From: Marispirochaeta sp964554875
GTDB lineage: Bacteria > Spirochaetota > Spirochaetia > JC444 > Marispirochaetaceae
DNA length: 64,000 nt
Direction of reading: 5' to 3'
NCBI GenBank assembly: GCA_964554875.1
Contig: CAZKQJ010000005.1
Coordinates: forward strand, 71,980-135,979
Of this stretch, positions 44,562 through 53,073 are shown in pieces. The first letter of the stretch is position 1. Every line of letters begins with the position of its first letter. A program made the position numbers and the translations under genes. The notes beneath the pieces were generated by a model. It was not told where the DNA came from and ran no database searches. It saw only the letters and a list, made by a program, of their open reading frames with translations.

Positions 44562-46208
44562 ATGAGCGACAACAACAGTTCTAAAAGTGATCTTTTCTCC
44601 GGGGAACTTGACCCTGACATAGCCGAATTGATGGGCATTGAGGACAAGCCCGCCACTGAGGTTCCGGACTTCGAAGAACTTTTTGAAGACAGCTCTTCCG
44701 GCACTCCCGCCGAAGCCCACGTTAGCGATATCAGCAAGGACCGTTTTCATCCCGTCAGCCGTCTCGAACAGGACCCGGCGCCGTATTTTCAGGACAGGGA
44801 TTACTACAAAAAGGCCCTTGCCGGAGAAGGTGAGGTTTCCCAGAGGGTTCACACCCTCCTTACGAAATTTCTGAACACCCAGGATCCCAAGGAGCGCTCC
44901 GTTTTCAGAGGTAAACTGATATCCGCCTACTGGAACCTGGTGGAGAGTATCGGCAGAAAGGTCTGCTCCAGTCCCCCCCAGCCCAAGGTGCTGCTCCTCA
45001 GATACGGTGTTCTGTTGCCCACACTGCTGTCCAAGGAACAGCGATCCATGATCTCCCGGATTGTGTACAGCAACACCACGGGGGAACCGGTCCATTATGT
45101 GGATGAATGGCTTACCATGGTTGCCCGGGGGACCGTCGGAAACTCGGCTACGGATGAGACCAAGGCTGTAAGCCGCCGCAAGGAACAGAAAGTCAACACA
45201 AAGCTCGACCGGGTCAAGGGACAGCGGGATTTCCAGCTCAGCGTGCTGACCCGCAAGTTCGGCGAACAGGAGCGGATGGAAAACCAGCTCAAGGAGCTCT
45301 CCAGGCTGGTGGCGGACCACGCCTCCCGTCAGGACCTGCCGGGCGTCAAGGAAGTCTATACCCCGCAGCAGCGACAGTACCTGAGCAGCATTGCCAACCT
45401 GGTAAAAGACCTGCAGCGCCTGGATACGGAACTTTCGAATACCTTTGAACATTTTCAGGAGAACGAAGCTGAGTTCCGCAAACTCTCGGAGAGCGCGGGA
45501 GACGTGGAGTCCTACCAGGTAAACAACGACGCCCTTCAGACTGAGCTCGCTACGGTACGTCAGATGGCCAAGATGTGCGTCGGCAGGCAGGGAAACCACT
45601 TTCCCATTGCCATGAAGCAGTATTTCCGGGACAGCATCCGGGACATCTGCACCCGGGAAAACATCATAATGCAGATGGCCGCCGTGGAGAGTCTGGATCC
45701 CGGACTTTTCCTGCGGACCTTCAAACAGCAGACCAACCGCATCGTGCCCCATGTCCTTGTCATTCCCAGTTACGGCGAACGGGGAATCTGCTGGGAACCC
45801 TTCGAAAAATACAACCGCGCCACGAGCCGGGGCAGAATTGCCGTACCCCTCTTTCCCAAGGATAACAAGACCGCCATCATCGCCGCTCTGGGGGACCTCC
45901 GCTGGCAGGTCGCCAAGGAGAAGGCACAGCACTACTGGATGGAAGAGGGGCTCACCGGCCGCTACTACCAGTGGTTCAGCGACAGACGGCTGCGGGGCGA
46001 CGTGCGGGAATATTTTATCAATGACTATATCCTGTGGATAACCAAGGAGAGCGAGGGCACCCAGAAGCTGGACCGGGAGGTCCGGGGCATTCTGTGGCGC
46101 TACTGCCCCTTCCCCCAGGAGCTGAGGGATTCACTGAAAAACCGGGGCTTCGTGTACAACGAGCTCTACAAGCGGGACATCAACCGTTCCATGTCCGACG
46201 GATACTGA
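44562..46208 (+). CDS. Conserved-looking protein of unknown function
   Basis: 548 residues. The start is set by MSDNNSSKSD just after the tRNA; reading farther upstream would run through the tRNA. The first 90 residues are acidic and disordered-looking. Then comes a helical region with a long coiled coil (about 220-345), then a compact C-terminal part rich in Trp and Arg (WRQVAKEKAQHYW-like, YYQWFSDRRLRGDVREYF). No enzyme motif or membrane segment is seen. The ATG is 12 nt after the tRNA and lacks a clear ribosome-binding site. I do not recognise the family. Confidence 0.75.
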   Translation: MSDNNSSKSDLFSGELDPDIAELMGIEDKPATEVPDFEELFEDSSSGTPAEAHVSDISKDRFHPVSRLEQDPAPYFQDRDYYKKALAGEGEVSQRVHTLLTKFLNTQDPKERSVFRGKLISAYWNLVESIGRKVCSSPPQPKVLLLRYGVLLPTLLSKEQRSMISRIVYSNTTGEPVHYVDEWLTMVARGTVGNSATDETKAVSRRKEQKVNTKLDRVKGQRDFQLSVLTRKFGEQERMENQLKELSRLVADHASRQDLPGVKEVYTPQQRQYLSSIANLVKDLQRLDTELSNTFEHFQENEAEFRKLSESAGDVESYQVNNDALQTELATVRQMAKMCVGRQGNHFPIAMKQYFRDSIRDICTRENIIMQMAAVESLDPGLFLRTFKQQTNRIVPHVLVIPSYGERGICWEPFEKYNRATSRGRIAVPLFPKDNKTAIIAALGDLRWQVAKEKAQHYWMEEGLTGRYYQWFSDRRLRGDVREYFINDYILWITKESEGTQKLDREVRGILWRYCPFPQELRDSLKNRGFVYNELYKRDINRSMSDGY

Positions 46209-46227
46209 ACCGACCCGCGTTCCTGCC

Positions 46228-46506
46228 CTAGCCTTTCTTCTTTTTCGGAAAAATCGGCTCGAAATACTTGTCAAGATCAATCCGTGACGCCAGCAGCTTC
46301 ATGATCCGGTGATACACAAGAAATGAGCCAATGACGGCCAGAACAAAAATCAGGACAAAAGCCCCCTGCGCCAGGCCCGGATGAATGTCCCGGGGTAAAA
46401 CAAAAGAGAGTATGATTATCCCCGCAACAAGAAAGAAAAACATGAGAATGATATTCACCACCGTAGCAGCCGCAACAAAAAGCAGGGTATTGGTTTTCTT
46501 ATTCAC
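46228..46506 (-). CDS. Small two-helix membrane protein
   Basis: 92 residues. Two hydrophobic helices (about 7-35 and 48-68) are followed by a basic tail ending KKKKG. Its start overlaps the lspA stop by 8 bp, so it is cotranscribed with signal peptidase II. Function unknown. Confidence 0.7.
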   Translation of the reverse strand: MNKKTNTLLFVAAATVVNIILMFFFLVAGIIILSFVLPRDIHPGLAQGAFVLIFVLAVIGSFLVYHRIMKLLASRIDLDKYFEPIFPKKKKG

Positions 46507-47086
46507 GATTTTCTACCTCTTTCTTCATGTGTTCCTCTTCCCCGGTTTTCTCCCGCCCATGCAACAGGAATGAGAGGGCCAGCAGAACACCTCCGACAAC
46601 TATGGAGGCATCCGCCACATTAAAGGCCGGCCAGCGCTCGAGTCCCAGGATACCGTAGAACTTGACGGAAACAAAATCCACCACTCCCTGGGGCCGGAAT
46701 ATCCTGTCAATCTGGTTTCCAAGGCCCCCTCCGATTACCGCAGCAATGCACCAGCGCTGCAATACCGACAGTTCACTGGTTTTGAAATAGTAGACCAGAA
46801 CCCCCGCGAGCACGGCCAGGGGAAGCAGGATAAACACGATGCCCCGTACTGCCCCGGGGAGCCCATACCCGATACTGAAAGCTACCCCAAGATTCCTGGT
46901 GTGGAGAATCCACAGGAAATCCCCGCCCCAGGCAAAGCCAACCGTGTGATAAGGGATGGTTGCCACAATCAGTAGCTTGGTCAGCTGGTCCGCCAGAATA
47001 ATTATCAAGGTCAATATCATCGGCAGGTAGAGATGACGGCGCTGCGTCTTCTCCGATCCGCCGGCAATTGCAGTATTCATACACAT
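46499..47086 (-). CDS. lspA: Lipoprotein signal peptidase (signal peptidase II)
   Basis: 195 residues with four membrane helices. The catalytic Asp pair lies in GGGLGNQIDRIF and FNVADASIVVG, and RNLGVAFSIG is the conserved Asn-containing loop. It cleaves signal peptides of lipoproteins after diacylglyceryl transfer; the predicted lipoprotein at 9165 would be a client. A 30-residue tail extends beyond the last helix and is charged. AAGGA precedes the start. Confidence 0.95.
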   Translation of the reverse strand: MCMNTAIAGGSEKTQRRHLYLPMILTLIIILADQLTKLLIVATIPYHTVGFAWGGDFLWILHTRNLGVAFSIGYGLPGAVRGIVFILLPLAVLAGVLVYYFKTSELSVLQRWCIAAVIGGGLGNQIDRIFRPQGVVDFVSVKFYGILGLERWPAFNVADASIVVGGVLLALSFLLHGREKTGEEEHMKKEVENRE

Positions 47087-47092
47087 GCGTCC

Positions 47093-47854
47093 TTATAAAC
47101 CTGTGGGAATATCGATAAAACGGGTCTCAAGGCCGGTATCCACGGCCACCCGTTCGGCCATGGCAGAGACTCCCCAGATTTCCGATGCGTAATGCCCCAG
47201 AGCCAGCATGTTGATCCGGTTTTCCTGGGCCTCGTGGTAGATTGTGTGATCCGCCTCGCCGGAGATAAAGAGGTCAAGGTCTTCCTCGATGGCCTGCCGG
47301 ATATCCCGGCTGCTTCCTCCGGAGATTATCCCGATGCTGCGAATTTCCGGTCGACCAAAAGGCAGTACCGCGTTGCAGTCCTCCATCTCAAAACCCAGGC
47401 GCCGCAGCACCTCGTCCAGATCCACCGGCTCCGACAAGGCTCCCTTGAAACCGATGCTGCGTCCCTTGTACCAGCCAAAGGGCTCCATGGGTTCGAGACC
47501 AAGAACAGCCGCCATACGGCCGTTGTTGCCCAGTTCAGGATGAGCATCCAGGGGCAGGTGGACTGCATAGAGGGCGATGTCGTTTTCCATCAGAAAACGC
47601 ACACGCCGGTAGTGGGCCCCGGTGAGAACCGACTCATGGCCCCAGAAAATACCGTGATGCACAAAGATCAGATCCGCTCCCAGCTCCGCCGCCTGCCTGA
47701 AGGTCTGCAACGAAGCGTCTACGGCAAACACCAGTTTTTTCAGCTCCGGTTCCCGCCGTTCGACCTGTATTCCGTTCCTGGAAGGATCAATGGCGGCAAA
47801 ATCATCCATACAGAGCAGATCTTTGCAATAGTTGTGGAATTCATCCAAACGCAT
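47093..47854 (-). CDS. Nif3-like dinuclear metal-centre protein
   Basis: 253 residues from the ATG at 47854, matching the family start MRLDEFHNYC. Metal-binding segments are FVHHGIFWG, VHLPLDAHPELGNN and SGEADHTIYHEAQ. Members (YbgI, YqfO) form hexameric toroids with two metals per subunit; a GTP cyclohydrolase role has been proposed for some. TATAAT stands 7 nt before the ATG, and no ribosome-binding site is clear. Confidence 0.88.
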   Translation of the reverse strand: MRLDEFHNYCKDLLCMDDFAAIDPSRNGIQVERREPELKKLVFAVDASLQTFRQAAELGADLIFVHHGIFWGHESVLTGAHYRRVRFLMENDIALYAVHLPLDAHPELGNNGRMAAVLGLEPMEPFGWYKGRSIGFKGALSEPVDLDEVLRRLGFEMEDCNAVLPFGRPEIRSIGIISGGSSRDIRQAIEEDLDLFISGEADHTIYHEAQENRINMLALGHYASEIWGVSAMAERVAVDTGLETRFIDIPTGL

Positions 47855-47861
47855 GCCCCGT

Positions 47862-47890
47862 ATTATAGGGTCTCGATGAGATTTGGAAAA
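47862..47890 (-). promoter_or_regulatory. Promoter for the Nif3-like gene, possibly leaderless
   Basis: TTTTCC, a 17-nt spacer and a perfect TATAAT lie 7 nt before the ATG. It is back to back with the Lon-like gene promoter 12 bp away. Confidence 0.5.
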
Positions 47891-47901
47891 GGGCATGCTG
47901 C

Positions 47902-47931
47902 TTGACAGCGGACGCTGGAGCCTCGCATTAT
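47902..47931 (+). promoter_or_regulatory. Promoter for the Lon-like gene, possibly leaderless
   Basis: TTGACA (47902-47907), an 18-nt spacer and CATTAT (47926-47931) lie 6 nt before the ATG at 47938. Confidence 0.5.
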
Positions 47932-47937
47932 AGACCG

Positions 47938-50328
47938 ATGAATGATCCTTACCGCCTGGGACCCGACGAGGTCGCCTTTGCCGTAGATCCGGAACACCTG
48001 AAGGCCATCCCTTCCCCCGATGACGATGAGCAGATAATCGGACAGCCCAGGGCCGTCAAGGCCCTGCAGATGGGTACGGTTATCCGGGCCAAGGGTTTTA
48101 ACCTGGTCGTATCCGGGATTCCCGGAACCGGGAGGCATACTGCGATCCGACGCATTCTGGAGGAGCTTCCCCCGGCCAAGGGCCCCGACAGGGATATCGC
48201 TTTTGTCTACAACTTTTTACGTCCCGAAGTCCCCATGGTGCTCTATTTTCCCCCCGGAACAGCCCGGCGCTTCAAGCAGCTTATCCACGATCTTGTGGAA
48301 AAACTCAAGGTCCTAATCAAGGCGCGTCTCTCCAGCGAGGTCTACAAGAACCGCAGGGACAGACTGGTGTCGGGAATAGAAAAGGAAGAGAACCACCGCC
48401 TGGCCGAATTCGAAGCCCAGCTTGCAGCCCAGGGCTTCGCTGCCGTTCGGGTGGAGGATGAAGGCGTCCTTTCCACGGATATCGTTCCCCTTATCGACGG
48501 CGAAGCAACAGACTTTGACCAGCTTCAAAGCATGGTCGCCTCGGGAGAACTGGCGGAGGAGGAGTGGAACCGGCGAAGGGAGACGTACTACAGACTGATG
48601 GACGAGATGCGTTCCATCTTCAGCGACCTGCAGCTCTCCAGGGCGGCCATGGAAGAGGAGCTCGCCCATCTGCAGGTCGAGACTGTCCGCCCCCCCCTGC
48701 ATACCGAAATGGGAAAACTCTACCAGGCCTTTCCCCAGGAACAGATCCGCAGCTATCTTGAAGCTCTTGAGCAGGACATCATCGACCGGCTTTTCGTCTT
48801 CACCGGCGAAGAACCCGCAGAGGATGCGGCGGGAAACAGGATCTTTCTGCGTTATGGCGTCAATATCCTTATGGAAGCCGGAGAAGGAGAAACCCCGCCG
48901 GTAATCTACGAGAACAATCCCACGGTCCAGAACCTGCTGGGAACCATCGAATTCTCCATGGACATGAACGGTCGGGGCGTCATGAGCTTCATGTCCATCA
49001 GGGCAGGCTCCCTGATCCGCTCCTCCGGCGGGTATCTGGTTATCCGTCTGGATGACCTGCTTCAGGAAGAAGGAGCATGGCTCCAGCTCAAACGGGCGCT
49101 GCAGACCGAAAAAGTGGAGATTCAGCCGCCCCAGGGAATGCTTGGTCTGCCGGCGCCGCAGCTCAAACCCGATGCCGTCTCTGTTGACCTCAAGGTAATC
49201 CTCATAGCCGACGAAGGAGCCTACGATATTCTGTATAATGCGGACTCGGATTTCGCCAAGTTCTTCAAAATCTGCGCCGAGTTCGACAGCAGTATGGACC
49301 TCAATTCCGACAGCATGGCCCGCTACATGAGCTTCATTCGACGATCTTTACAGAAATCCGGCGGCCCCGAAATCTCCTGGAGCGGCATGGCCGAGATAAT
49401 CGCCTACGGAGCCTATCTTGCGGACCAGAGAGACAAACTCTCCACCCAGTTTTCCCTTATCTCGGATCTGATTGCAGAGGCCTCCTACTGGGCAGGGAAA
49501 AGCGGAAAAAGAGAGATAGACGGCGAAACCGTCCAGCTCGCGTTACGGGAGCGCAATTATCTCTTCAATCTGCCTGAAGAAAAACTGGAGGAGCTGATCC
49601 TTCAGGGGGATATTCTCATCAGCATCGAAGGGGAAGAAATCGGCAAGGTCAACGGTCTGGCCATACATGACCGGGGATACTACGCCTTCGGCATGCCCAC
49701 CCTCATTACCGCCAGGGTAGCTCCGGGAGAAGAGGGGCTGGTCAATATCGAGCGGGAGGTAGGGCTCTCAGGCGAGATCCACGACAAGGGGATACTGATC
49801 CTTGACGGTTACCTGAGGGCACGCTACGCTGTGGATTTTCCCCTGGCCATGTATGCCACAATCTGCTTCGAGCAGTCCTACAGCGAAGTGGACGGCGACT
49901 CCGCCTCTTCAACCGAGATGTACGCCCTGCTTTCCGCCGCCGGCAGGCTCCCCCTCAGGCAGGACATAGCCGTTACCGGCAGCATGAACCAGATGGGAGA
50001 GATACAGCCGGTGGGAGGCATCAGCGAAAAAATCTCCGGCTTTTACAGCATCTGCAAAAAGCGGGGATTAAGCGGCCGCCAGGGAGTGATTATTCCCGAA
50101 CAGAACAGGAAAAACCTTTTTCTTTCCCCGGAGATCCGGGATGCCGTGGCGAGGGAACAGTTCCACATCTATCCCGTAACAAGCATAGATCAGGGAATGG
50201 AAGTCCTCACCGGCATAAGCGCGGGAGAACCGGGACGGGACGGCCGCTTCCCGCCCAAATCGATCAACGGCCGGGTGGAACGGGAGTTGAGGGCCATGGC
50301 GCTCCTGGTCAAGCAATTTAATAATTGA
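47938..50328 (+). CDS. Lon-type ATP-dependent protease (LonB/YcbZ-like, AAA_32)
   Basis: 796 residues from MNDPYRLGPDEV. The Walker A-like loop is SGIPGTGRHT (Lys replaced, as is usual in this branch). A coiled-coil insert spans about 115-250, then an AAA part with RAGSLIRSSGGYLVIRLDDLL (Walker B region), and a C-terminal Lon protease domain with the catalytic Ser in VDGDSASSTEM and Lys in GGISEKISG. It has no N-terminal Lon substrate domain. It is cytosolic; substrates are unknown. Confidence 0.9.
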   Translation: MNDPYRLGPDEVAFAVDPEHLKAIPSPDDDEQIIGQPRAVKALQMGTVIRAKGFNLVVSGIPGTGRHTAIRRILEELPPAKGPDRDIAFVYNFLRPEVPMVLYFPPGTARRFKQLIHDLVEKLKVLIKARLSSEVYKNRRDRLVSGIEKEENHRLAEFEAQLAAQGFAAVRVEDEGVLSTDIVPLIDGEATDFDQLQSMVASGELAEEEWNRRRETYYRLMDEMRSIFSDLQLSRAAMEEELAHLQVETVRPPLHTEMGKLYQAFPQEQIRSYLEALEQDIIDRLFVFTGEEPAEDAAGNRIFLRYGVNILMEAGEGETPPVIYENNPTVQNLLGTIEFSMDMNGRGVMSFMSIRAGSLIRSSGGYLVIRLDDLLQEEGAWLQLKRALQTEKVEIQPPQGMLGLPAPQLKPDAVSVDLKVILIADEGAYDILYNADSDFAKFFKICAEFDSSMDLNSDSMARYMSFIRRSLQKSGGPEISWSGMAEIIAYGAYLADQRDKLSTQFSLISDLIAEASYWAGKSGKREIDGETVQLALRERNYLFNLPEEKLEELILQGDILISIEGEEIGKVNGLAIHDRGYYAFGMPTLITARVAPGEEGLVNIEREVGLSGEIHDKGILILDGYLRARYAVDFPLAMYATICFEQSYSEVDGDSASSTEMYALLSAAGRLPLRQDIAVTGSMNQMGEIQPVGGISEKISGFYSICKKRGLSGRQGVIIPEQNRKNLFLSPEIRDAVAREQFHIYPVTSIDQGMEVLTGISAGEPGRDGRFPPKSINGRVERELRAMALLVKQFNN

Positions 50329-50345
50329 TAACTGTTTACGATTGC

Positions 50346-50374
50346 TTGACCTGCAATTTTACAGAGACTATACT
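50346..50374 (+). promoter_or_regulatory. Promoter for the ATPase-HDOD gene
   Basis: TTGACC (50346-50351), a 17-nt spacer and TATACT (50369-50374) precede the ATG at 50411 by 36 nt, leaving room for the AGGTGG ribosome-binding site. Confidence 0.65.
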
Positions 50375-50410
50375 GAATGCACCAGAGGTCATACCTACCA
50401 GGTGGTGTAC

Positions 50411-51892
50411 ATGTCAAAAGCAGTTGATGTAGAAAAGATAAAACGTGCGGCCAGGAATTCCATTCCAATTTCGATAAAAACATTTACCCTTCCCCATGAA
50501 ACTGAGGAGTACATGGAGAGAATTCTCGAGATCTTCCTCTCGGAATTCGGTCAGGATCAGCTCTCCAGCCGCATCGGCTACTGTATGCGGGAGCTCGCGG
50601 TTAATGCAAAAAAAGCGAACACAAAACGGATCTATTTCAAGGAAAAGAGTCTCGATATTAACGATCCCCGGCAGTACGAGGAGGGGATGGAGAGCTTCAA
50701 ACAGGAGACTCTGGACAATATCGACTATTACCTTACCAAGCAGAAGGATGCCGGTCTCTACGTAAAGGTCGTCTACCATGCCAAGGGTAATGCCTTTACC
50801 ATGAGCATCCATAACAATTCCCGCATCTCCCGCAAGGAGCAGATCCGGGTCTACGACCGTATTGCCCGCTCCCGGGCCTTCGATTCCATGGAAGAGGCCC
50901 TCTCCTCGGTGATGGACGACTCCGAGGGAGCCGGACTGGGAATCGTCATACTGGTCCTCATGCTCAAGAAGATGGGCCTGGACGAAGACGCCTTTGATAT
51001 CGATGTGGACGGGGACGAAACAATCGCCAGGATTACCGTGCCCTTCTCTGCAGTACACCTTGAGAACATCAACGAACTCTCCCGGGAGATCGTCAACGAG
51101 ATCAACGAGCTGCCCCAGTTTCCCGACAATATCGTCTACCTTCAGAAACTGATCAGTGATCCCGATTCAGAAATCTCCGATATCGCCAGGCAGATCAGCA
51201 CCGATCCATCCCTGACGGCGGACCTTCTCAAGCATGTAAACTCCGCCCAGTTCATGCTTCCCAAGCGGGTGGACAACATCGTGGAAGCCGTCAAACTGGT
51301 GGGTTTCCGGGGAATAAAGAATCTGCTCTACTCCTTCGGAACCCTGAAGATACTGGACTCGAACCAGCGCTGGCTCTGGGACCACAGTTACCGGACGGCT
51401 TTCTACGCCTATAACCTGGCCAAGAACTTCAAGCGCAGAAAGGAGCTGCTGGATGACGCCTATGTGGGGGGTATCCTGCACGATATGGGAAAAATAATCT
51501 TCTCCAACGTTCATCCCAACCTGCTGGAAAAGATCCAGGGTTTCTGCGCAGACCGCAATATTCACCGTGACTTCATTGAAGACCTGAGCGCCGGGCTGAA
51601 TCATGCCGAAATAGGGGCCCTGATAGCCGAGAAATGGAACTTTCCCGTCTCCCTCATCGAAGCCATACGGTATCATCATGATCCCCTGGCTGCCCACAAC
51701 GAGTTCCGGGACGTTGTCTACACCGTCTACCTTGCAAACGCCCTCTGCGGATATGAGCGGGGCGATATAGAATATGACCAGCTTGAGACCGAGGTAATCA
51801 GGGACTTTGGAATCACCTCCCAGGAGAAGCTGGATATGGTGCAGCAGCGCCTGTCCCTGGCCTTCGACGACGAAAGAAACAAGAAAATGTAA
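50411..51892 (+). CDS. GHKL ATPase-like / HDOD two-domain protein
   Basis: 493 residues; AGGTGG lies 5 nt before the ATG. The N-terminal 230 residues look like a histidine-kinase-type ATPase: CMRELAVNAKKAN is an N-box and DDSEGAGLGIVILVLML a G2 box, with no dimerisation His domain. The rest is an HDOD domain (SDIARQISTDPSLTADLLKHVN) that keeps an HD pair in GGILHDMGK and HHDPLAAH. HDOD proteins act in regulation and c-di-GMP-linked signalling; this pairing is unusual. Confidence 0.78.
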   Translation: MSKAVDVEKIKRAARNSIPISIKTFTLPHETEEYMERILEIFLSEFGQDQLSSRIGYCMRELAVNAKKANTKRIYFKEKSLDINDPRQYEEGMESFKQETLDNIDYYLTKQKDAGLYVKVVYHAKGNAFTMSIHNNSRISRKEQIRVYDRIARSRAFDSMEEALSSVMDDSEGAGLGIVILVLMLKKMGLDEDAFDIDVDGDETIARITVPFSAVHLENINELSREIVNEINELPQFPDNIVYLQKLISDPDSEISDIARQISTDPSLTADLLKHVNSAQFMLPKRVDNIVEAVKLVGFRGIKNLLYSFGTLKILDSNQRWLWDHSYRTAFYAYNLAKNFKRRKELLDDAYVGGILHDMGKIIFSNVHPNLLEKIQGFCADRNIHRDFIEDLSAGLNHAEIGALIAEKWNFPVSLIEAIRYHHDPLAAHNEFRDVVYTVYLANALCGYERGDIEYDQLETEVIRDFGITSQEKLDMVQQRLSLAFDDERNKKM

Positions 51893-51915
51893 ATCCCTTA
51901 TCAGAACAAAACCTC

Positions 51916-51944
51916 TTGACTTTTATATATATAGTATTTAATAT
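51916..51944 (+). promoter_or_regulatory. Promoter for the glutaredoxin gene
   Basis: TTGACT, a 17-nt spacer and TAATAT in a strikingly AT-rich stretch; GAGGGAGG follows as the ribosome-binding site before the ATG at 51976. Confidence 0.65.
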
Positions 51945-51975
51945 ATATGCATATGAATAAGAGAGGGAGGCTGTA

Positions 51976-52206
51976 ATGGCAGTTAAAATTTATACCACTC
52001 CAAGCTGTGTCTACTGCAATAAGGCAAAGCAGTATTTCAGGGAGAATCACATCTCCTATACGGAGTATAATGTGGCCAACGATATGCGCCGCGCTGAAGA
52101 AATGGTGAAAAAATCTGGACAGATGGGTGTTCCGGTAGTGGATGTGAACGGCAGGATCATTGTCGGATTCAACCAGCCGGAAATTGAACGCGCCCTTCAC
52201 CGGTAA
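51976..52206 (+). CDS. Small glutaredoxin/NrdH-like protein
   Basis: 76 residues, a thioredoxin-fold protein with redox pair CVYC at residues 11-14 in TTPSCVYCNKAK, the cis-Pro in MGVPVVDVNG and a C-terminal GFNQPEIERAL helix. It reduces disulphides at the cost of glutathione or thioredoxin reductase; the exact partner is not given. It is monocistronic, with its own strong promoter and terminator. Confidence 0.92.
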   Translation: MAVKIYTTPSCVYCNKAKQYFRENHISYTEYNVANDMRRAEEMVKKSGQMGVPVVDVNGRIIVGFNQPEIERALHR

Positions 52207-52225
52207 CACTCTGCAGACCATGATA

Positions 52226-52257
52226 AAAACCGGCGGTTCACACCGCCGGTTTTTTTA
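52226..52257. terminator. Bidirectional intrinsic terminator
   Basis: AAAACCGGCGGT pairs with ACCGCCGGTTTT over a 4-nt loop, followed by further T. It separates the glutaredoxin gene from the convergent methyltransferase gene and can serve both. Confidence 0.85.
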
Positions 52258-53073
52258 TTGACAGGCTTCGAACCAGCGCTGCATGGCTATGGCGGCAGCC
52301 ACCGAAACATTCAGGGAGGCCTTGGCCCCTCCCATGGGTATGGAAAGCCTGAAATCAGCCCGTGACAGGGCATCTTCGCTAAGGCCCCACTCCTCATTGC
52401 CCACAAGAAGCAGTCCCGCAGAGGGAAAAGAGCAGGTTGCGATATCCCTGCCTCCCGTCTCCAGGGCTATAACCTGAGTACCGTTCCCCTCGTCCGCAGA
52501 TATGGAACAGGCCTCCTGAAGGGTGCACACGGACCATGGGACCGCCAGCGACGCTCCCATGGAACTCCGGCTTGCCCGGGGCTGTTCAGGGTCCGGAGTG
52601 GCGGGACTCAGATAAATATGCCGCACCCCGAAGGCTTCGGCTGAACGGAATATATTCCCGACATTGAAGGGAGAACGAAGATCCTCCAGAAAGAGATCAA
52701 CAGGCATAAGCTTCCGCGTTCCCGTGTCAAGAAGACCAGTGTCCGGAACCCTCAGATCCCAATCCGCCAGAGATACCCCAAGTTCGGACATAATGAGGCT
52801 GCAGAGTACCCCGCATTCCCTGCCAAAGTCAGCAGCCAGGTGACCCGAAAGGGACAGACCGGCGTTCCTCAGCCGTTCTTCCAGCTCTTCCGCCCGTTCC
52901 CGTACAGTCTCCGAAGTATCGGAACGTACAAGGGTTGCGCAGAGTCCCGCAAGATAATAGCTGTCAACAGGCCTGGAAACCCGTATCTCCATCTCAAAAG
53001 CGCGAAGAAGCTCCGCAATCTTACGCAGGCGGTTTTTCGTCGACAGTCCAGCGAGCTTTCGCAGCGCTATCAT
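52255..53073 (-). CDS. TrmH/SpoU-family RNA 2'-O-methyltransferase
   Basis: 272 residues. The SPOUT knot is C-terminal: FLEDLRSPFNVGNIFRSAEAFG is motif 1, LLVGNEEWGLS motif 2 and LSIPMGGAKASLNVSVAAAIAM motif 3. The N-terminal 110 residues are helical and unlike the usual L30-like domain. It methylates a ribose in rRNA or tRNA; the site is not predictable here. Its ATG overlaps the stop of the upstream gene by 4 bp. Confidence 0.88.
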   Translation of the reverse strand: MIALRKLAGLSTKNRLRKIAELLRAFEMEIRVSRPVDSYYLAGLCATLVRSDTSETVRERAEELEERLRNAGLSLSGHLAADFGRECGVLCSLIMSELGVSLADWDLRVPDTGLLDTGTRKLMPVDLFLEDLRSPFNVGNIFRSAEAFGVRHIYLSPATPDPEQPRASRSSMGASLAVPWSVCTLQEACSISADEGNGTQVIALETGGRDIATCSFPSAGLLLVGNEEWGLSEDALSRADFRLSIPMGGAKASLNVSVAAAIAMQRWFEACQ

